Positions 19,551-30,084 are shown, numbered from the stretch's first letter. The stretch is 57,070 nt of DNA from Parcubacteria group bacterium GW2011_GWC1_45_14 (GCA_001001345.1 LCKI01000001.1:64339-121408); one strand, 5' to 3'. The notes: generated by a model not told the origin, from the letters alone. Translations and numbers: made by a program.

Positions 19551-20099
19551 ATGGATAAGAACAAACTGAAATCTATCATTGAGAGCCTGCTTTTCGTAAG
19601 CGGTGAGCCTATAAAATTTTCCAAGCTTTCCAAGATCATCGGAGCAGGGGAGGATGATGTGAAGTCGGCAACCGATGAACTTTCCCGTTCCTATTCTGAA
19701 AACGGAGGGGGCTTGATGATCCTTTCCAAGGGCGACGAAGTGCAGATAGTCTCCAATAAAGAGAATATGGAGTTCGTCGAACAGTTGGTGAAAAACGAAT
19801 TGGAGGGTCCTCTTTCGTCAGCTGCGCTGGAAGTCCTTTCCATAATCGCTTATCGCGGACCGATTTCCAAGCCGGAAATCGAAGCGATCAGAGGGATTAA
19901 CTGTTCCTACACCCTTCGCAATCTGACGATCAGGGGGCTTATTGAGCGCGAAAATAACCCAAAGGATTCACGCGGATATGTCTATGTTGTTTCATTCGAT
20001 TTCCTCAAGAAATTGGGGGTCGAGAAGATGGAAAATCTGCCGGAATATGCTACACTGTCTGTAGATGAAAGAATGAATTCGATTGTCGAAAAACAATAA
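19551..20099 (+). CDS. scpB: Segregation and condensation protein B
   Basis: KSIIESLLFVSGEPI, EVLSIIAYRGPISKPEIEAIRG; adjacent to scpA. Confidence 0.95.
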   Translation: MDKNKLKSIIESLLFVSGEPIKFSKLSKIIGAGEDDVKSATDELSRSYSENGGGLMILSKGDEVQIVSNKENMEFVEQLVKNELEGPLSSAALEVLSIIAYRGPISKPEIEAIRGINCSYTLRNLTIRGLIERENNPKDSRGYVYVVSFDFLKKLGVEKMENLPEYATLSVDERMNSIVEKQ

Positions 20100-20107
20100 G
20101 ATAAATT

Positions 20108-21121
20108 ATGAGCACTATAGTCTTGGCATTGATGACCGTCATATTTCCCCTGAACTCCTTTTTGGTTTTTCCGGGAAATTGGGCTTTGGGAAAAGAGAAG
20201 GAGGTTGAAGTCGCTCCAATCGAACAAGTCAAAGGTGTCGAGACGGAAAAGCAAGAAAGGATTTCTTTGGAAAATGTCCTTCCTGTCGCCCAATATCAAC
20301 CGGTCAGAAAGGAAGATGCGGGGGATCTTGTTCTTCCGGAGGCGCACGCTTCGCTTATTCTTGACGCTGAAAGCGGCACGATCCTTCATTATGATAACGG
20401 CAAGCAGAGGAGGCAGATCGCTTCGCTCACCAAAATGATGACCGCGGTGATGGTCATGGAGAAGGTGGAGGATTTGGATGAGGAGGCAACCATCGATGCT
20501 GATACTATCAGAACTATTGGCACGGTCGTTGGATGCCCGAACACCGGAATTTGTATCAGTCAGCGACTGGTGGCTGGGGAAAAGATAACCGTAAGGAGTC
20601 TCCTTAAGGCTATGCTTATGAACAGCGCTAACGATTCAGCCAGGGCCTTAGCTAAGCATGTGGGAGGCACTGAAAAGGAATTCGTGTCCATGATGAACCG
20701 CAAAGCCAAGGAAATGGGTCTTAAGGACACTAATTTTTGCACAGCTTCCGGTCTTGAGCCTGACGGAAGGGAACATGAGTGTTACTCCACGGCCTATGAC
20801 ATAGCGAGGATAGCGGCGTACGCGTTGAAATTCCCGGAAATCTGGGAGACTTTCAAGCTGCCGGGAAACCTGGAGGTCAGCTCCGCCGACGGTAAATATG
20901 TTCACACGATCCTGAATACCAACCGCCTCATCGGGGAGATGCCCGGAATCTTGGGAGGAAAAACAGGATTCACTCCTTTGGCTGGACACTCATTGCTGAT
21001 GGCCGTTCAGGATGAAACGAAAAAACACACAATCATCTCTGTTCTTTTGGATGATCCATATAGGTGGGAGGATATAAAAATGATGGCAAGTTGGGCCTTC
21101 AGTTCGCACGCCTGGAAATAA
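20108..21121 (+). CDS. D-alanyl-D-alanine carboxypeptidase (peptidase S11)
   Basis: SLTKMMTA (SxxK), SANDSA (SxN), GGKTGFTPLAG (KTG). Confidence 0.93.
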   Translation: MSTIVLALMTVIFPLNSFLVFPGNWALGKEKEVEVAPIEQVKGVETEKQERISLENVLPVAQYQPVRKEDAGDLVLPEAHASLILDAESGTILHYDNGKQRRQIASLTKMMTAVMVMEKVEDLDEEATIDADTIRTIGTVVGCPNTGICISQRLVAGEKITVRSLLKAMLMNSANDSARALAKHVGGTEKEFVSMMNRKAKEMGLKDTNFCTASGLEPDGREHECYSTAYDIARIAAYALKFPEIWETFKLPGNLEVSSADGKYVHTILNTNRLIGEMPGILGGKTGFTPLAGHSLLMAVQDETKKHTIISVLLDDPYRWEDIKMMASWAFSSHAWK

Positions 21122-21124
21122 GAA

Positions 21125-21230
21125 TTCATTAAAACAAAAGAGCATTAAAACATAAAAACAAAAAATTTCCGCTCTTGTTCGTGGGAAGTCGCCCATTGTT
21201 TTCATGTTTCGATGCTTTCGTGTTATTTTG
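21125..21230. repeat. Imperfect inverted-repeat element (GCATTAAAACATAAAAAC-type)
   Basis: Left arm gcattaaaacataaaaaca vs reverse complement of right arm gcatcgaaacatgaaaaca. Confidence 0.55.
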
Positions 21231-21235
21231 CCTTT

Positions 21236-22345
21236 ATGTCATTCGCTCAAATACAAACCGTTCCGGAAATCATAAATCTGATCAAGGTTCTCTCTACTGG
21301 GGTGCTGGCTTTTGCATTAGCCTTCGCGCTTACTCCGCTTTGGACCCATGTGCTCTATAAATATAAAATCGGCATCAAAATAAAAAAGACCGATGTCACG
21401 GGAAAAGAGCTTACTTATGTCAGCAAGCTCCATGCCGGCAAATCCGGAACCCCGACAATGGGAGGGCTAATCGTCTGGGCTTCGGTGCTGCTTTTGGTCG
21501 TCGCCTCGCACTATCTTTTCCCCCTTTTGGCGAATCTTTTCGATATTTCCTTTTTGGCCAGATTGGATTTTTTCAGCCGTCCGCAGGTGTGGCTTCCGCT
21601 TTTCGCCTTGGTCACCGCCGGAGTCCTCGGACTTTTCGATGATTTTATGAGCGTCAAAGGCTGGGGATCGAACAAGGGCGGGGGGATGCGCTTCGCCAAA
21701 CGGCTTTGGTGGCTCCTTATTATCGCGGGAGTGGGCGCTTGGTGGTTTTATGACAAACTCGGGTGGGACAGGATTCATATCCCAGCCTTGGGAGATTATT
21801 CGATCGGGCTTTGGTATATCCCGCTTTTCATTTTCGTGATAGTTTCGGCCGCGGTGTCATCGAACGAGACCGACGGACTGGATGGCCTCAATGCAGGAGT
21901 TTTGACGATGGCCTTTTCTTCTTTCGCCTTGATAGCTTTTTTTCAAAACAAGATTGATCTGGCGGCATTTTGCGCCGCCCTCTCGGGAGCGCTTTTGGCT
22001 TTCCTTTGGTTTAATATTTATCCGGCTAGGTTTTTCATGGGAGACACGGGGGCTATGAGTCTGGGAACTACATTGGGCGTGGTGGCGCTTTTGACCAACT
22101 CCGTGGCCATTCTTTATATAATCGTTTTTGTTTATGTTTTGGAGTCAGGAAGCGTGGTGATCCAGCTAATCTCCAAGAAATTTTTCGGCAAAAAAGTTTT
22201 TCTGGCTGCTCCGCTCCATCATCATTTCGAAGCCAAAGGCTGGCCGGAGCCCAAGGTTGTGATGCGCGCGTGGGTCTTTACTGCGGTGACTGCGGCGATG
22301 GGGGTCATTATCGGTGTATTGGGAATGGGGAAGATAAAGTTTTAA
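21236..22345 (+). CDS. mraY: Phospho-N-acetylmuramoyl-pentapeptide transferase
   Basis: HAGKSGTPTMGGLIVW, DDFMSVKG, NETDGLDGLNAG, MGDTGAMSLG, PLHHHFEAKGWPE. Confidence 0.95.
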   Translation: MSFAQIQTVPEIINLIKVLSTGVLAFALAFALTPLWTHVLYKYKIGIKIKKTDVTGKELTYVSKLHAGKSGTPTMGGLIVWASVLLLVVASHYLFPLLANLFDISFLARLDFFSRPQVWLPLFALVTAGVLGLFDDFMSVKGWGSNKGGGMRFAKRLWWLLIIAGVGAWWFYDKLGWDRIHIPALGDYSIGLWYIPLFIFVIVSAAVSSNETDGLDGLNAGVLTMAFSSFALIAFFQNKIDLAAFCAALSGALLAFLWFNIYPARFFMGDTGAMSLGTTLGVVALLTNSVAILYIIVFVYVLESGSVVIQLISKKFFGKKVFLAAPLHHHFEAKGWPEPKVVMRAWVFTAVTAAMGVIIGVLGMGKIKF

Positions 22346-22382
22346 AGCACCCGTAGATTTAATAAAGCTTAAAAATAAAAGC

Positions 22383-23417
22383 ATGAAAAAAATACAAGAT
22401 GAGAATTTGGAAAACAAGAGAGTTTTGGTCAGAGCTGACTTCAATGTGGGAATCGTTGACGGAGCGGTCCAGGAAAAATTCAAACTCAAGGCCTGCAAGG
22501 AAACAGTAGATTATGTTCTTTCCCAGGAAGGAACCAGAGTCGCCATTTGTTCGCACTTGGGAAGGCCGGAAGGAGAAAGGAATGATAGCTTCTCTCTTTC
22601 GCAGCTCAGTGGGGATTTGGAAAGTATCCTGGAGCGAAAAGTGGTATTCGCTTTCGATTGCATAGGCGAGGACGTCGCAACGGCTTTGGAGAATTTGGGA
22701 GAAGGGGAAGTTTTGCTCTTGGAGAACGTCAGGTTTCATGAGGGGGAGGAAAAAAATGACGAGGATTTTTCGGAAAAACTCGCCGCTAATTTTGATATGT
22801 TCGTGAACGAGGCTTTCAGTGTATGCCATCGCGACCAGTCTTCGGTCACCGGCGTGACGAAGTTCTTGCCGAGCTTCGCCGGTTTTTGGCTCCAGAAGGA
22901 AATAGAAAATCTTAATAAGATTTTGGAAAATCCGAAACGTCCGGCGACCGCGATAATCGGAGGAGCTAAGATTGAAACCAAGTTGCCTCTCATCAAGAAA
23001 TTTGAAGAGGTTTACGATCATATTTTGGTCGGAGGAAAGATTGCAAATGAAGCGTTGGATCAGAAATTGGAGTTTTCAAACAAAGTCATTCTTCCTTGGG
23101 ATTTCGAGGGAGACAGGTTGGATATCGGGGAGGAAACGGCGAAAAAATTCAAAGAAATAGTCCTTGCGTCCGGTACTGTCGTTTGGAACGGTCCCCTGGG
23201 CAAATTCGAGGAGGCTCCATACGATCGCTCTACCAGAGAGATTTTAGGAGTTGTGGCCGAGAGCGGAGCATATAGCCTTATCGGTGGTGGGGAATCCGTC
23301 CAGGTTCTCGAGGAGAACGGCTTGATGGATAAGATTTCTTTCGTTTCCACTGGAGGCGGGGCGATGCTGGAATATCTCAGTGGCAATAAAATGCCAGGTA
23401 TAGAATCTTTAAGTTAA
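22383..23417 (+). CDS. pgk: Phosphoglycerate kinase
   Basis: KRVLVRADFNV, SHLGRPEGE, LLENVRFHEGE, VNEAFSVCHR, IGGAKIETK, VWNGPLG, STGGGAMLEYLSG. Confidence 0.96.
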   Translation: MKKIQDENLENKRVLVRADFNVGIVDGAVQEKFKLKACKETVDYVLSQEGTRVAICSHLGRPEGERNDSFSLSQLSGDLESILERKVVFAFDCIGEDVATALENLGEGEVLLLENVRFHEGEEKNDEDFSEKLAANFDMFVNEAFSVCHRDQSSVTGVTKFLPSFAGFWLQKEIENLNKILENPKRPATAIIGGAKIETKLPLIKKFEEVYDHILVGGKIANEALDQKLEFSNKVILPWDFEGDRLDIGEETAKKFKEIVLASGTVVWNGPLGKFEEAPYDRSTREILGVVAESGAYSLIGGGESVQVLEENGLMDKISFVSTGGGAMLEYLSGNKMPGIESLS

Positions 23418-23446
23418 GGAGATTAAAAATTTATAATAAAAAATCC

Positions 23447-24040
23447 ATGTTTTCCAATGAAAATAAGCAGGGCTTCAAGGTTTTGAACGGTAAAGACAGG
23501 CTTTTTGATCAGCGAGGATTCGATTTGAAAAGTAGGTTATTTCTGTTTTTTTCCATTTTCCTGATGCTCTCAGCCTTTATTGTTATATTCTTGGATAATG
23601 TCGGATTTTTTATTTATGCGAGCCAGATAGGCGGAGAAAAACTGATTTCTTGGTTCCTTTTTGCGATCGGGGGAATCATTAATTTTTTCTGCGTCCCAAT
23701 TCTGTATTGGTCAAGTTTTCATAAATTCAAGAAAGGGGATGAATTTTGGGATAGTGAGTCCTTCTGGATCTTGCCACTTTTTTTCTTCGGTTGTTTTTTT
23801 CAGTACTTAAGCAATCTCCCGTATATCATGGTCATACTTCCGTCTTCGCTCATTTTGATTTTCTCCGTGCATATTTGGGTCATGTCCCTTTCAAGGGAGC
23901 TCATAGTCATGGATGAGCAATTTGAAAACAGCGCGGAGTATTTCAGGAGCTTCACCTATCTTACCGCATATTATCTCGTGCTGGCCGTCGTTATCGTGTT
24001 TTTCGATCTTTTTGATAAATTTGAAAATTGGATCGGGTAA
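23447..24040 (+). CDS. Hypothetical multi-spanning membrane protein
   Basis: 197-aa hydrophobic ORF. Confidence 0.65.
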   Translation: MFSNENKQGFKVLNGKDRLFDQRGFDLKSRLFLFFSIFLMLSAFIVIFLDNVGFFIYASQIGGEKLISWFLFAIGGIINFFCVPILYWSSFHKFKKGDEFWDSESFWILPLFFFGCFFQYLSNLPYIMVILPSSLILIFSVHIWVMSLSRELIVMDEQFENSAEYFRSFTYLTAYYLVLAVVIVFFDLFDKFENWIG

Positions 24041-24162
24041 CGCATTGCCATATAAAACGGGCAAATTTCTTATCGGGTCTTTTTTGTGGTAAAATTAAAC
24101 CATGAAAACGTTGAAATATAAAAATATAAAATAAATCCGCATGTCTAAGATAAAAAATCGAA

Positions 24163-25386
24163 TTGGAGAGCGGAGCCATCGGTACGGCGGGAGTCCCTTC
24201 GGGAGCGTCGACTGGAAAATTCGAGGCATTGGAACTTCGTGACGGCGATGAAAAAAGATATGGAGGACTGGGAGTGCTTAAAGCCGTGGCCAATGTGGAT
24301 GGTCCGATCAGATCAGCTTTGATCGGCAAGGATGCGAAAAAGCAAACGGAAATAGACGAATTGATGTTGGAGCTGGACGGTACGGAAAATAAATCCAAAT
24401 TGGGAGCTAATGCTATCTTGGGAGTTTCTTTAGCTGTCTGCAAAGCGGCAGCGGCGCATGAAAAAAAACCGCTCTACGAATATATTTCAGAGATTTCAGG
24501 CCTTGGAGGGAAAAAATTGAAGACGCCGATCCCCATGTTCAATGTGCTCAATGGCGGACAGCATGCGGATTCTGGCCTTAGCGTGCAGGAATTCAAAATT
24601 GTTCCGGACGGTATTAAAAAGTTTTCGGAGCAGCTTAGGGCGGGAAGCGAAGTTTTCCATAAGTTGAAAAAGATTTTGGCGGCTGGGGGATACAGCACGA
24701 GCGTCGGAGACGAAGGTGGATTCTCGCCGAAATTGGAAAGCAACACCAAAGCTCTTGAGTTTATCAACAGGGCCATTTCGGAAAGCGGCTATGCGCTGGG
24801 AAACGAAGTTAATCTCGGTCTGGACGTGGCGGCCAATTCCTTTTTTGAGGAAAATGAAAATCATTATGTTTTGAAGCCGGAAGGCGTGACATTGGAAAGG
24901 GACAGGTTGATAAATCTCTATAAGGAATGGATTGAGAAATATTACATCATTTCCGTGGAGGATGGTTTGCATGAGGAGGATTGGGATGGTTGGGCTCAGA
25001 TGCAGGAGAAAATAGCCAAGAAGTCTTTCTTAAACGGACTCATTGGATCCGGAACTAAAGAAACTATGCTGATCGGCGACGACCTTCTGGTTACGAATGT
25101 CAAAAGACTTCAGAAGGCTATCGAGCATAAATCTTGTAACAGCGTGCTTATCAAGGTCAATCAGATCGGCAGCCTTTCGGAGACCTTCGACTGCATCAGG
25201 TTGGCAAAGAAAAACAAGATGCGAACGGTCATCTCCCACCGAAGTGGGGAAACGACGGATGAGTTCATTTCGGATTTGGCCGTCGGAACAGGTGCTGATT
25301 ACATGAAATCAGGGTCTCTTTCCAGGGGGGAAAGAATCTGTAAATACAACCGCTTGGCAAAAATAGAGCAGGAACTTAACAAATAA
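24163..25386 (+). CDS. eno: Enolase, 5' end apparently deleted/frameshifted (possible pseudogene or assembly error)
   Basis: SGASTGKFEALELRDGD, GANAILGVSLA, NVLNGGQHAD, SVEDGLHEEDWDGW, HRSGETTDEFISDLAV; no ATG in frame, N-terminal REILDSRGNPTVEVE-type segment absent. Confidence 0.9.
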   Translation: MESGAIGTAGVPSGASTGKFEALELRDGDEKRYGGLGVLKAVANVDGPIRSALIGKDAKKQTEIDELMLELDGTENKSKLGANAILGVSLAVCKAAAAHEKKPLYEYISEISGLGGKKLKTPIPMFNVLNGGQHADSGLSVQEFKIVPDGIKKFSEQLRAGSEVFHKLKKILAAGGYSTSVGDEGGFSPKLESNTKALEFINRAISESGYALGNEVNLGLDVAANSFFEENENHYVLKPEGVTLERDRLINLYKEWIEKYYIISVEDGLHEEDWDGWAQMQEKIAKKSFLNGLIGSGTKETMLIGDDLLVTNVKRLQKAIEHKSCNSVLIKVNQIGSLSETFDCIRLAKKNKMRTVISHRSGETTDEFISDLAVGTGADYMKSGSLSRGERICKYNRLAKIEQELNK

Positions 25387-25402
25387 AAACTCAATAGTAA
25401 AA

Positions 25403-26467
25403 ATGTTTAGGGATCTTTTTTCAAAATCAAAACGTAAGTCCAGGAAAAAAGGAGGAACAAGCGGGCAGGTTATCTGCATCGGTTCTTCTTCGAAGGATGT
25501 GTTTTTTCCTACGGATAAAGGTTTGGTTTTTGAAACTCCGGAGGATGTCACCGCGCAGAAAAAAATAGCTTTTGAATTGGGGGCTAAGTACCAGGTGGAC
25601 GAACGTTTTGAAACGGTCGGAGGATGCGCCGCGAATGTCGCTTGCGGATTGTCGCGCCTCGGAATCAATGCCCATTGTTGCACGAAGATCGGAGACGACT
25701 CCATCGGGGAATGGATCCGGGAGGAGTTGGAAAAAAAAGGAGTGGGATTGGAATCCTTGCAGAAGGAAAAAAATTGCAAGAGCGACCTCTCCTTTATCCT
25801 GGTTGATGCCAAAACCGGAGAGCGCACAGTTTTTTCCGATCGCAGTGCCAATGATAAATTGGAAATAATTCCAAAAAAGCTCCGCAAGGCGGATTGGCTT
25901 TTCATAAGCTCTCTTAACGGGGCATGGCAGGAAAATCTGAATAAAATATTGTCCTTTTCGGAGAGCAAGAAAAAACGAGTCGCTTTCAACCCTGGACAAA
26001 AAAACATCGCGACTGATCCGGAAGCGGTCATTGGGGCGATTTCCCGCTCGGAACTTTTGATGCTGAACAAGGATGAAGCATTGGAAATCGTAACGCATGT
26101 CTCATTGGGTGCAAACAGGAAACAGCTGAACGATGAGGCATTCCTTTTGAATTCTTTGAAAAACTTGGGACCGCGCATTATTTTGATAACCGACGGCATA
26201 CGCGGAGCATGGGCTTTGAATGACAACGGCATTTTGCACGCTGCGGCTATGGTGGTCGAGGCTGTCGATACCACCGGCTCAGGGGACGCGTTCACTAGCG
26301 GATTTTTCGCAGGAGTCTTGAAGGGAAAGAATCTGCGCGAAGCCTTAGGTTGGGGAATAATGAACAGCAGCAGCTCGGTGAAGGAATATGGGGGGCAGAA
26401 GGGCTTGTTGGTGGAGCGGGAAGTTGCCAATCTCGCGAAAAAAGTAAAAATCGAAACGATAAATTGA
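25403..26467 (+). CDS. PfkB-family carbohydrate kinase
   Basis: GGCAANVACGLSRLGINA; C-terminal DTTGSGDAFTSGF. Confidence 0.9.
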   Translation: MFRDLFSKSKRKSRKKGGTSGQVICIGSSSKDVFFPTDKGLVFETPEDVTAQKKIAFELGAKYQVDERFETVGGCAANVACGLSRLGINAHCCTKIGDDSIGEWIREELEKKGVGLESLQKEKNCKSDLSFILVDAKTGERTVFSDRSANDKLEIIPKKLRKADWLFISSLNGAWQENLNKILSFSESKKKRVAFNPGQKNIATDPEAVIGAISRSELLMLNKDEALEIVTHVSLGANRKQLNDEAFLLNSLKNLGPRIILITDGIRGAWALNDNGILHAAAMVVEAVDTTGSGDAFTSGFFAGVLKGKNLREALGWGIMNSSSSVKEYGGQKGLLVEREVANLAKKVKIETIN

Positions 26468-26473
26468 TATCTT

Positions 26474-27739
26474 ATGTCTTTTTTTTCCAAGATTTCCCTG
26501 GGAGGGAAATCTGAAAACTTAATAGCGCTGGACATCGGGACCGAATTCGCAAAGGCCCTTGTTTTTCGGACCCATATCGAAGGAGAAAATGTCATCGGTG
26601 AGGTTTTGGGAGTCGGAAAGGAAAGGCAAAGGCACGGGAACATGCAAAGTGGCGCGGTTTCGGATATTTCCGGAGTGATAGAGACTTGCAGGAGGGCTAT
26701 TTCTGAAGCGCAAGAAAAAGCGGGTATTAAAAAAATCAAAAAGACTATTATCGGGATAGCTGGGGAACTGGTGAAGGGAACGACGACGACGGTCCATTAT
26801 GAAAGGGCGAGGTCTGAGAGCAGGATAGATCTGTCGGAACTGAAAAACATCATCCAGCGCGTGCAATTTAAAGCTTTCGAAAGAATCAAGCAGCAGATAG
26901 CCTGGGACACGGGACAGGATGACATTGACATTAAGCTTATCAATGCGGCGATAGTCGATGTACGTATCGACGGGTACCAGGTGAAAAACCCGATCGGCTT
27001 TCAAGGCAAAGACGTCTCTATCAGCATCTTCAATGCATATGCCCCGATGATCCATCTTGGAGCGGTGCATTCTATCGCTGACGAACTCGGACTGGAGCTT
27101 CTTTCAATAGCAGCAGAGCCATATGCGGTCGCCAGAAGCGTCGATTATGACGACGTCTTGGATTTCAACGCGATTTTCATCGATATCGGCGGAGGAACAA
27201 GCGACATCGCTGTTGTCAGGAACGGCGGATTGGAAGGAACCAAGATGTTCGCTTTCGGAGGAAGAGCTTTTACGAAAAAATTGGCCCAGGAGCTAGGCGT
27301 TCCTTTTGAAGAGGCGGAGAATCTTAAGATAAGCTATGCTGAAGGCAAGTTGGGCGCGGATGTTACGGAAAAAATAGACAAGATTCTGGCTAATGATTGC
27401 CAAGTTTGGCTCGGAGGGGTCGAATTGTCCCTGGCTGAATTCGCGGAATCCGACGTTCTTCCCTCGAAGATATTGCTCTGCGGAGGAGGTTCTGCATTGC
27501 CTGGAATTAAAAAAGCGCTTTCTTCGCAGGAGTGGGTGAAAAGTCTTCCTTTCGCCAAAGCCCCTTCGGTAAGTTTTCTCCAACCCAAGGATGTGGCTAG
27601 GATCATCGATAGGACGGAGGAGTTGAAAAACCCCCAGGATGTGACCCCGATGGGATTGGCCAATTTGGCGTTGGATATCGCCGGTGAGGAAAAGGTGATA
27701 GCTGGGATTTTGCGAAGGATAGTGCAAAACATCGATTAA
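26474..27739 (+). CDS. FtsA/PilM-like actin-fold ATPase
   Basis: LIALDIGTEFAKALV, AIFIDIGGGTSDIAVVRNGG, LCGGGSALPGI. Confidence 0.82.
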   Translation: MSFFSKISLGGKSENLIALDIGTEFAKALVFRTHIEGENVIGEVLGVGKERQRHGNMQSGAVSDISGVIETCRRAISEAQEKAGIKKIKKTIIGIAGELVKGTTTTVHYERARSESRIDLSELKNIIQRVQFKAFERIKQQIAWDTGQDDIDIKLINAAIVDVRIDGYQVKNPIGFQGKDVSISIFNAYAPMIHLGAVHSIADELGLELLSIAAEPYAVARSVDYDDVLDFNAIFIDIGGGTSDIAVVRNGGLEGTKMFAFGGRAFTKKLAQELGVPFEEAENLKISYAEGKLGADVTEKIDKILANDCQVWLGGVELSLAEFAESDVLPSKILLCGGGSALPGIKKALSSQEWVKSLPFAKAPSVSFLQPKDVARIIDRTEELKNPQDVTPMGLANLALDIAGEEKVIAGILRRIVQNID

Positions 27740-27788
27740 CGGCTTTTCAAAAAATTTCAATACCATTCAATTTTTAAAAGACAAGACT

Positions 27789-29690
27789 ATGCACCAGACT
27801 TTTTATATCGATGTCGACGAGGAAATATCTTCGGTTATCGACAAGTTGCGTAAATCGCTGGCCGTCGAGAATTATTTCGTCGTCACCAAGCGCGCCTTGG
27901 TCGTGCAGAGCATTGTCAATTTAAAGCTTCTCAAAAGGGAGGCTGAGAAGATCAAGAAGGGCATAGTGATAGTGACCGCCGACGAGCAGACTATGAAGAT
28001 GGCCGAAAGGGCTGGAATAAAGGCACAGGCATCGATGGAGGGTCTGGATTTTGTCGAGGATGAAAGCACTGAAAGCGATGTGGTAGAGATTCCGGTAGAG
28101 CCAGATTTCGCTAAACAGAAAAAGAAAAGATTGGTCGGAGTGGGTTCGTCGGATTATTATGGCGGATCGGCTGGGCAGGTTATTGTCGTAAATGAAGAGC
28201 AGGAAGAAGAGGAATTGGCCGAATCGTCGGACAGCTCAATCGCTGAACCTGAAACTCCAAGAAAGCCGGTTAGAAGGATGGATGATTTCAAGAAAAATAC
28301 GGACTCCCTGGAGCGTTCTTCTTCTGACGGAATCAGGAAGCCGCAAGTAAAAGTTCCTCCACGTGCAGTAAAAAGGACGGAAGGTATAAACTACGATCTC
28401 AAAGAATCTTTCGAGGCATTCCTTGATCCGGAAAAAGAAAAAAAGTTTGATAGGATATTCCACAATCAACCGCAAAAAATAGTTCCTCAGGAAAAAAGAA
28501 TGGAGCCAGCGAACGAAGGCGGCGGCGGAAAAAATTTCATATTCGCTTTCGTTTTGATGGCCCTGCTTTTCTTCGCAGGCGCGGCTGCTTACCTTTTTGT
28601 TCCGAGTGCGGACGTGGTCGTGTATCTGGACACTGAAAACAAGAATGTCAGTTCAAGTATAACTGCTGACGCAGGCCAACAGGCGGTGGATGTTGAAAAC
28701 TTGAAGATTCCGGCGCGTCTTATCGAAAAAGAGAGCGAGATAACACTGTCCAGTGAGGCGACCGGGGTCAGTGAGTCGGCAGGGCAAAAGGCCAAGGGAA
28801 CGTTGGTTGTCTATAATGAATATAGCGCCTCACCTCAGCCGCTCATTGCTACGACCAGGTTCGAAACCGAAGACGGCAAGATTTTCCGCTTAGTCAGGGA
28901 TATTTCCGTTCCCGGCATGAGTAATGTCGGAGGCAAAACAAGTCCTGGGGCCATCGAAGTCGAAGTTGTTGCTGATATGTCCGGAGAATCATACAATATC
29001 GAACCCTCATCATTTACGGTTCCGGGTCTCAAAGGAACGGATAAATACAATAAGGTCTACGCTAAATCTTCCAAAGCCATGGCCGGGGGAGGCGTCCTTG
29101 GGGACGCCGCTAAAATCGTGAGCCAATCCGATATGGATGAAGCCAAGAGGAAAACGGAAGAGTCTATTAAGGAAAAAATTGGAGAACTGATAAAAGGAGA
29201 GCTCGGGGAGGGCGAAGTGATCGTTTCCCAGGCATCGAAAATTGATATTACGGATTCCATTCCCTATGCCCAGGTCGGGGATTTGAAAAGCTCCTTTGAT
29301 TATCAAGTAAGAGCCAAACTGACAGCATTTGTCGTCCAAGAAAAAGATATAAAGGAGATTTCGTCGAAGTCTTATCGTGAGAGCAGTAAGAAGCCGTACG
29401 AATATGCGATTGATAATGTGTCCTTTGAGTTTGAAAGCGCCGAGTCAGATTTCGAAAACAAGAAAGTCTTGCTGAAGGTGGGTTCCCAGGTTTCGGCAAG
29501 GCCAGTTTTTGATAGTGAAGGATTCAAAAAGAAGCTTGCGGCGAAAGATGAAAACCAAATCAGGGAGGTCATGAAAGGCTTTCCTCAGATAAAGAATCTG
29601 GAAATCAGCGTTAGGCCGGATTTCCTCTCAACCACGCCAAGATTTGACAGTAGGATAAGCCTGGAAGTCAAGGATTTTCAGGGGAGGTGA
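27789..29690 (+). CDS. Large single-TM membrane-anchored protein with baseplate-J-like region
   Basis: One TM helix FIFAFVLMALLFFAGAAAYLFV; TRFETEDGKIFRLVRDISVPG...GAIEVEVVADMSGESYNI resembles baseplate J-like proteins. Confidence 0.6.
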   Translation: MHQTFYIDVDEEISSVIDKLRKSLAVENYFVVTKRALVVQSIVNLKLLKREAEKIKKGIVIVTADEQTMKMAERAGIKAQASMEGLDFVEDESTESDVVEIPVEPDFAKQKKKRLVGVGSSDYYGGSAGQVIVVNEEQEEEELAESSDSSIAEPETPRKPVRRMDDFKKNTDSLERSSSDGIRKPQVKVPPRAVKRTEGINYDLKESFEAFLDPEKEKKFDRIFHNQPQKIVPQEKRMEPANEGGGGKNFIFAFVLMALLFFAGAAAYLFVPSADVVVYLDTENKNVSSSITADAGQQAVDVENLKIPARLIEKESEITLSSEATGVSESAGQKAKGTLVVYNEYSASPQPLIATTRFETEDGKIFRLVRDISVPGMSNVGGKTSPGAIEVEVVADMSGESYNIEPSSFTVPGLKGTDKYNKVYAKSSKAMAGGGVLGDAAKIVSQSDMDEAKRKTEESIKEKIGELIKGELGEGEVIVSQASKIDITDSIPYAQVGDLKSSFDYQVRAKLTAFVVQEKDIKEISSKSYRESSKKPYEYAIDNVSFEFESAESDFENKKVLLKVGSQVSARPVFDSEGFKKKLAAKDENQIREVMKGFPQIKNLEISVRPDFLSTTPRFDSRISLEVKDFQGR

Positions 29691-29868
29691 TTCGGAGAAA
29701 CGGGGTGTTGACAGAAAAAACAATACCTGTTAACATATGTTTACGCTATCTGAAAACTTAATATGAGGTCCAGAACTAGAGGAAAATAACTTCAACCAAG
29801 GCACGAATAAGGAAAGTTTTTCTGGAAATAATAAACCTCTGTTTTTATGTTGTCGTTTAAAAGAAATT

Positions 29869-30084
29869 ATGGCAGATAAAGAGCTGATAAAATTAGAAGG
29901 AGTTATCATTGAGACGTTGCCTAGCACCACCTTTAAGGTGAAACTGGATAACGGTCATGAAGTGCTTGCTCATATATCCGGAAGGATGCGGGTGAATTAT
30001 ATCCGCCTTTTACCCGGAGACAGAGTCATCCTTGAAATGAGTCCTTATGATCTCACGAAAGGCAGGATAACCAAAAGAATGTAA
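29869..30084 (+). CDS. infA: Translation initiation factor IF-1
   Basis: [62 protein letters not shown]. Confidence 0.97.
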   Translation: MADKELIKLEGVIIETLPSTTFKVKLDNGHEVLAHISGRMRVNYIRLLPGDRVILEMSPYDLTKGRITKRM

